A stretch of DNA of 6,892 bases from Bacteroidota bacterium. Its GTDB lineage: Bacteria > Bacteroidota > Bacteroidia > Bacteroidales > VadinHA17. Where the stretch lies: NCBI GenBank assembly GCA_030593185.1, contig JAUVHQ010000109.1, forward strand, positions 1 through 6,892, given 5' to 3'. The notes under the pieces are model-generated. The model was not told where the DNA came from and did not search any database. It saw only the letters and a program-made list of their open reading frames with translations. This document shows positions 5,616 to 6,892 of the stretch, one piece after another. The translations under genes and the position numbers were made by a program. Each line of letters begins with the position of its first letter. The stretch's first letter is position 1.

Positions 5616-6892
5616 TTAATTACCGGAATCACTAAGTAATTTCTTTCCCTTTTCAATAACATCATCGATTGCCCCAACCATCATAAAGGCTGCTTCAGGG
5701 TATTCATCCACTTCACCGTTCATAATCATATTAAAGCCCTTAATATTGTCTTCAATAGAAACAAGCACACCGGGAGTACCGGTAAACTGTTCTGCTACAT
5801 GGAAGGGTTGTGAAAGGAATCGCTGTATTCTTCTGGCACGGTGAACTAACTGCTTGTCTTCTTCTGAAAGTTCATCCATACCGAGAATAGCAATAATATC
5901 CTGCAATTCTTTATGTCTTTGCAATATCTCTTTTACTTTCTGTGCTGTTTCATAATGTTCTTTTCCAACGATTTCAGGAGTGAGAATTCTTGATGTAGAA
6001 TCGAGGGGGTCAACAGCAGGATAAATCCCCAGCTCTGTAATTTTTCTGCTAAGAACAGTGGTTGCATCAAGGTGCGCAAACGTAGTTGCTGGTGCCGGAT
6101 CGGTCAGGTCATCAGCCGGAACATAAACTGCTTGTACAGATGTAATGGATCCGTGTTTTGTAGAAGTAATCCTTTCTTGCATTTCTCCCATTTCAGTGGA
6201 GAGAGTAGGTTGATATCCAACAGCGGAAGGCATTCGTCCGAGAAGCGCAGACACTTCAGATCCTGCCTGGGTAAAACGGAAGACATTATCCATAAAAAAG
6301 AGAATATCCCTGCCTTCACCCTTTTTATCTCCATCTCTGAAGTATTCAGCAATGGACAATCCGGATAGGGCTACTCTGGCGCGTGCTCCGGGAGGTTCAT
6401 TCATCTGTCCGAAAACCAGGGAAAGCTTAGAATTTTTAAGGGCATTTTCATCAACCTTTGAAAGATCCCACCCTCCATTTTTCATATCTTCCAAAAATTC
6501 TTTTCCATACGAAATAACACCTGCTTCAAGCATTTCCCTTAGCAGGTCGTTGCCCTCCCGGGTTCTTTCACCAACACCTGCAAACACTGACAATCCTTCA
6601 TATGCTTTTGCGATATTGTTGATCAGCTCCAGGATTACAACTGTTTTTCCAACTCCGGCTCCGCCAAAAAGACCGATTTTACCACCTTTTGAATAGGGTT
6701 CAATAAGGTCAATAACTTTAATGCCGGTAAATAACACCTCTTCTTCGGTAGATAAATCTTCAAACTTTGGGGGTTTTCTATGAATTGGATACCCCTTTTT
6801 TCTATCCAGTTTTCCAATTCCGTCAATAGGTTCACCAATAACATTTAACAACCGTCCTTTTATTTGTTCACCTGTAGGCATCATGATGGGAG
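5616..6892 (-). CDS. atpD: ATP synthase F1 catalytic beta subunit, N-terminus cut by window edge
   Basis: Catalytic subunit of F1, which makes ATP from ADP and phosphate using the proton or sodium gradient. The frame is open to the right edge. The two ATG codons at 6879-6884 are internal, because MPTGEQIKG falls near residue 85 of complete beta subunits, so roughly 80-90 residues are missing. Counting from the first of these Met codons: Walker A GGAGVGKT at 74-81, catalytic GERTREGNDL at 105-114 with Glu106 and Arg107, Walker B ILFFMDN at 194-200 with Asp199, ALLGRMPSAVGYQPTLSTEM at 213-232, VPADDLTDPAPATTFAHLDA at 255-274, and DELSEED at 337-343, where gamma contacts beta. All key catalytic residues are present. 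Residues about 131-153, rich in charged residues and including GGWDLSKVDENALK, form an insert relative to E. coli AtpD that I recall as common in Bacteroidetes. The stop is TAA at 5616-5618, 21 bp before atpC. Confidence 0.98.
   Translation of the reverse strand, partial: PIMMPTGEQIKGRLLNVIGEPIDGIGKLDRKKGYPIHRKPPKFEDLSTEEEVLFTGIKVIDLIEPYSKGGKIGLFGGAGVGKTVVILELINNIAKAYEGLSVFAGVGERTREGNDLLREMLEAGVISYGKEFLEDMKNGGWDLSKVDENALKNSKLSLVFGQMNEPPGARARVALSGLSIAEYFRDGDKKGEGRDILFFMDNVFRFTQAGSEVSALLGRMPSAVGYQPTLSTEMGEMQERITSTKHGSITSVQAVYVPADDLTDPAPATTFAHLDATTVLSRKITELGIYPAVDPLDSTSRILTPEIVGKEHYETAQKVKEILQRHKELQDIIAILGMDELSEEDKQLVHRARRIQRFLSQPFHVAEQFTGTPGVLVSIEDNIKGFNMIMNGEVDEYPEAAFMMVGAIDDVIEKGKKLLSDSGN

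Noticed and set aside
6072..6696. Open frames on both strands inside atpD (for example 6104-6352, 6352-6696 and 6072-6368)
   Set aside because: They overlap the highly conserved atpD frame completely and encode no recognisable domains.
6879..6884. The two adjacent Met codons as the start of atpD
   Set aside because: The frame continues open to the window edge, and the following MPTGEQIKG segment is internal in complete beta subunits, which have about 80-90 residues before it.
1..6892. CRISPR array, transposase, phage gene, tRNA or rRNA, toxin-antitoxin or defence genes
   Set aside because: None was seen on either strand. The repeats present are too short and irregular for CRISPR, and all long frames belong to known housekeeping or metabolic families.

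Overview
This AT-rich window reads as a chromosomal segment of a member of the Bacteroidetes (Bacteroidota), most likely Bacteroidales/Marinilabiliales-like. The clues are a fused ResB-CcsA cytochrome c maturation protein, a very short ATP synthase epsilon subunit, an insert of roughly twenty residues in the ATP synthase beta subunit, start codons without clear Shine-Dalgarno sequences, and AT-rich gaps carrying short degenerate repeats. The assignment is an inference from protein character; no rRNA or other marker gene is present.

All six genes lie on the minus strand, so transcription runs from high to low coordinates. They are: ATP synthase beta subunit atpD (5616-6892, N-terminus beyond the right edge), ATP synthase epsilon subunit atpC (5346-5594), a family 9 glycosyltransferase of the LPS heptosyltransferase type (4242-5234), a PLP-dependent group II aromatic amino acid decarboxylase (2708-4126), an AlkD-type DNA alkylation repair protein (1738-2421), and the first 567 residues of a CcsBA cytochrome c synthase (1-1702, C-terminus beyond the left edge). 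No credible plus-strand gene was found.

Two gene pairs are close enough to be co-transcribed: atpD-atpC (21 bp apart) and the alkylation repair gene-ccsBA (35 bp apart). The other gaps are about 111, 115 and 286 bp, which suggests separate transcription units, although no promoter could be assigned with confidence. Functionally this is a mix of housekeeping genes: ATP synthesis, c-type cytochrome assembly, surface glycan assembly, DNA repair and amine formation. The gene content does not indicate a defence system, mobile element or other new multi-gene system.

The least ordinary structure is in the gaps. Both sides of the decarboxylase gene carry degenerate tandem repeats with a 7-bp period (2433-2467 and 4156-4197). 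The 286-bp gap also holds a pyrimidine-rich tract with repeated CAYTCTTC words, and a 58-bp nested inverted repeat just past the decarboxylase stop codon. Together these resemble dispersed intergenic repeat material. The decarboxylase keeps the residues expected for true decarboxylation, but its substrate pocket differs from that of the animal DOPA enzyme.
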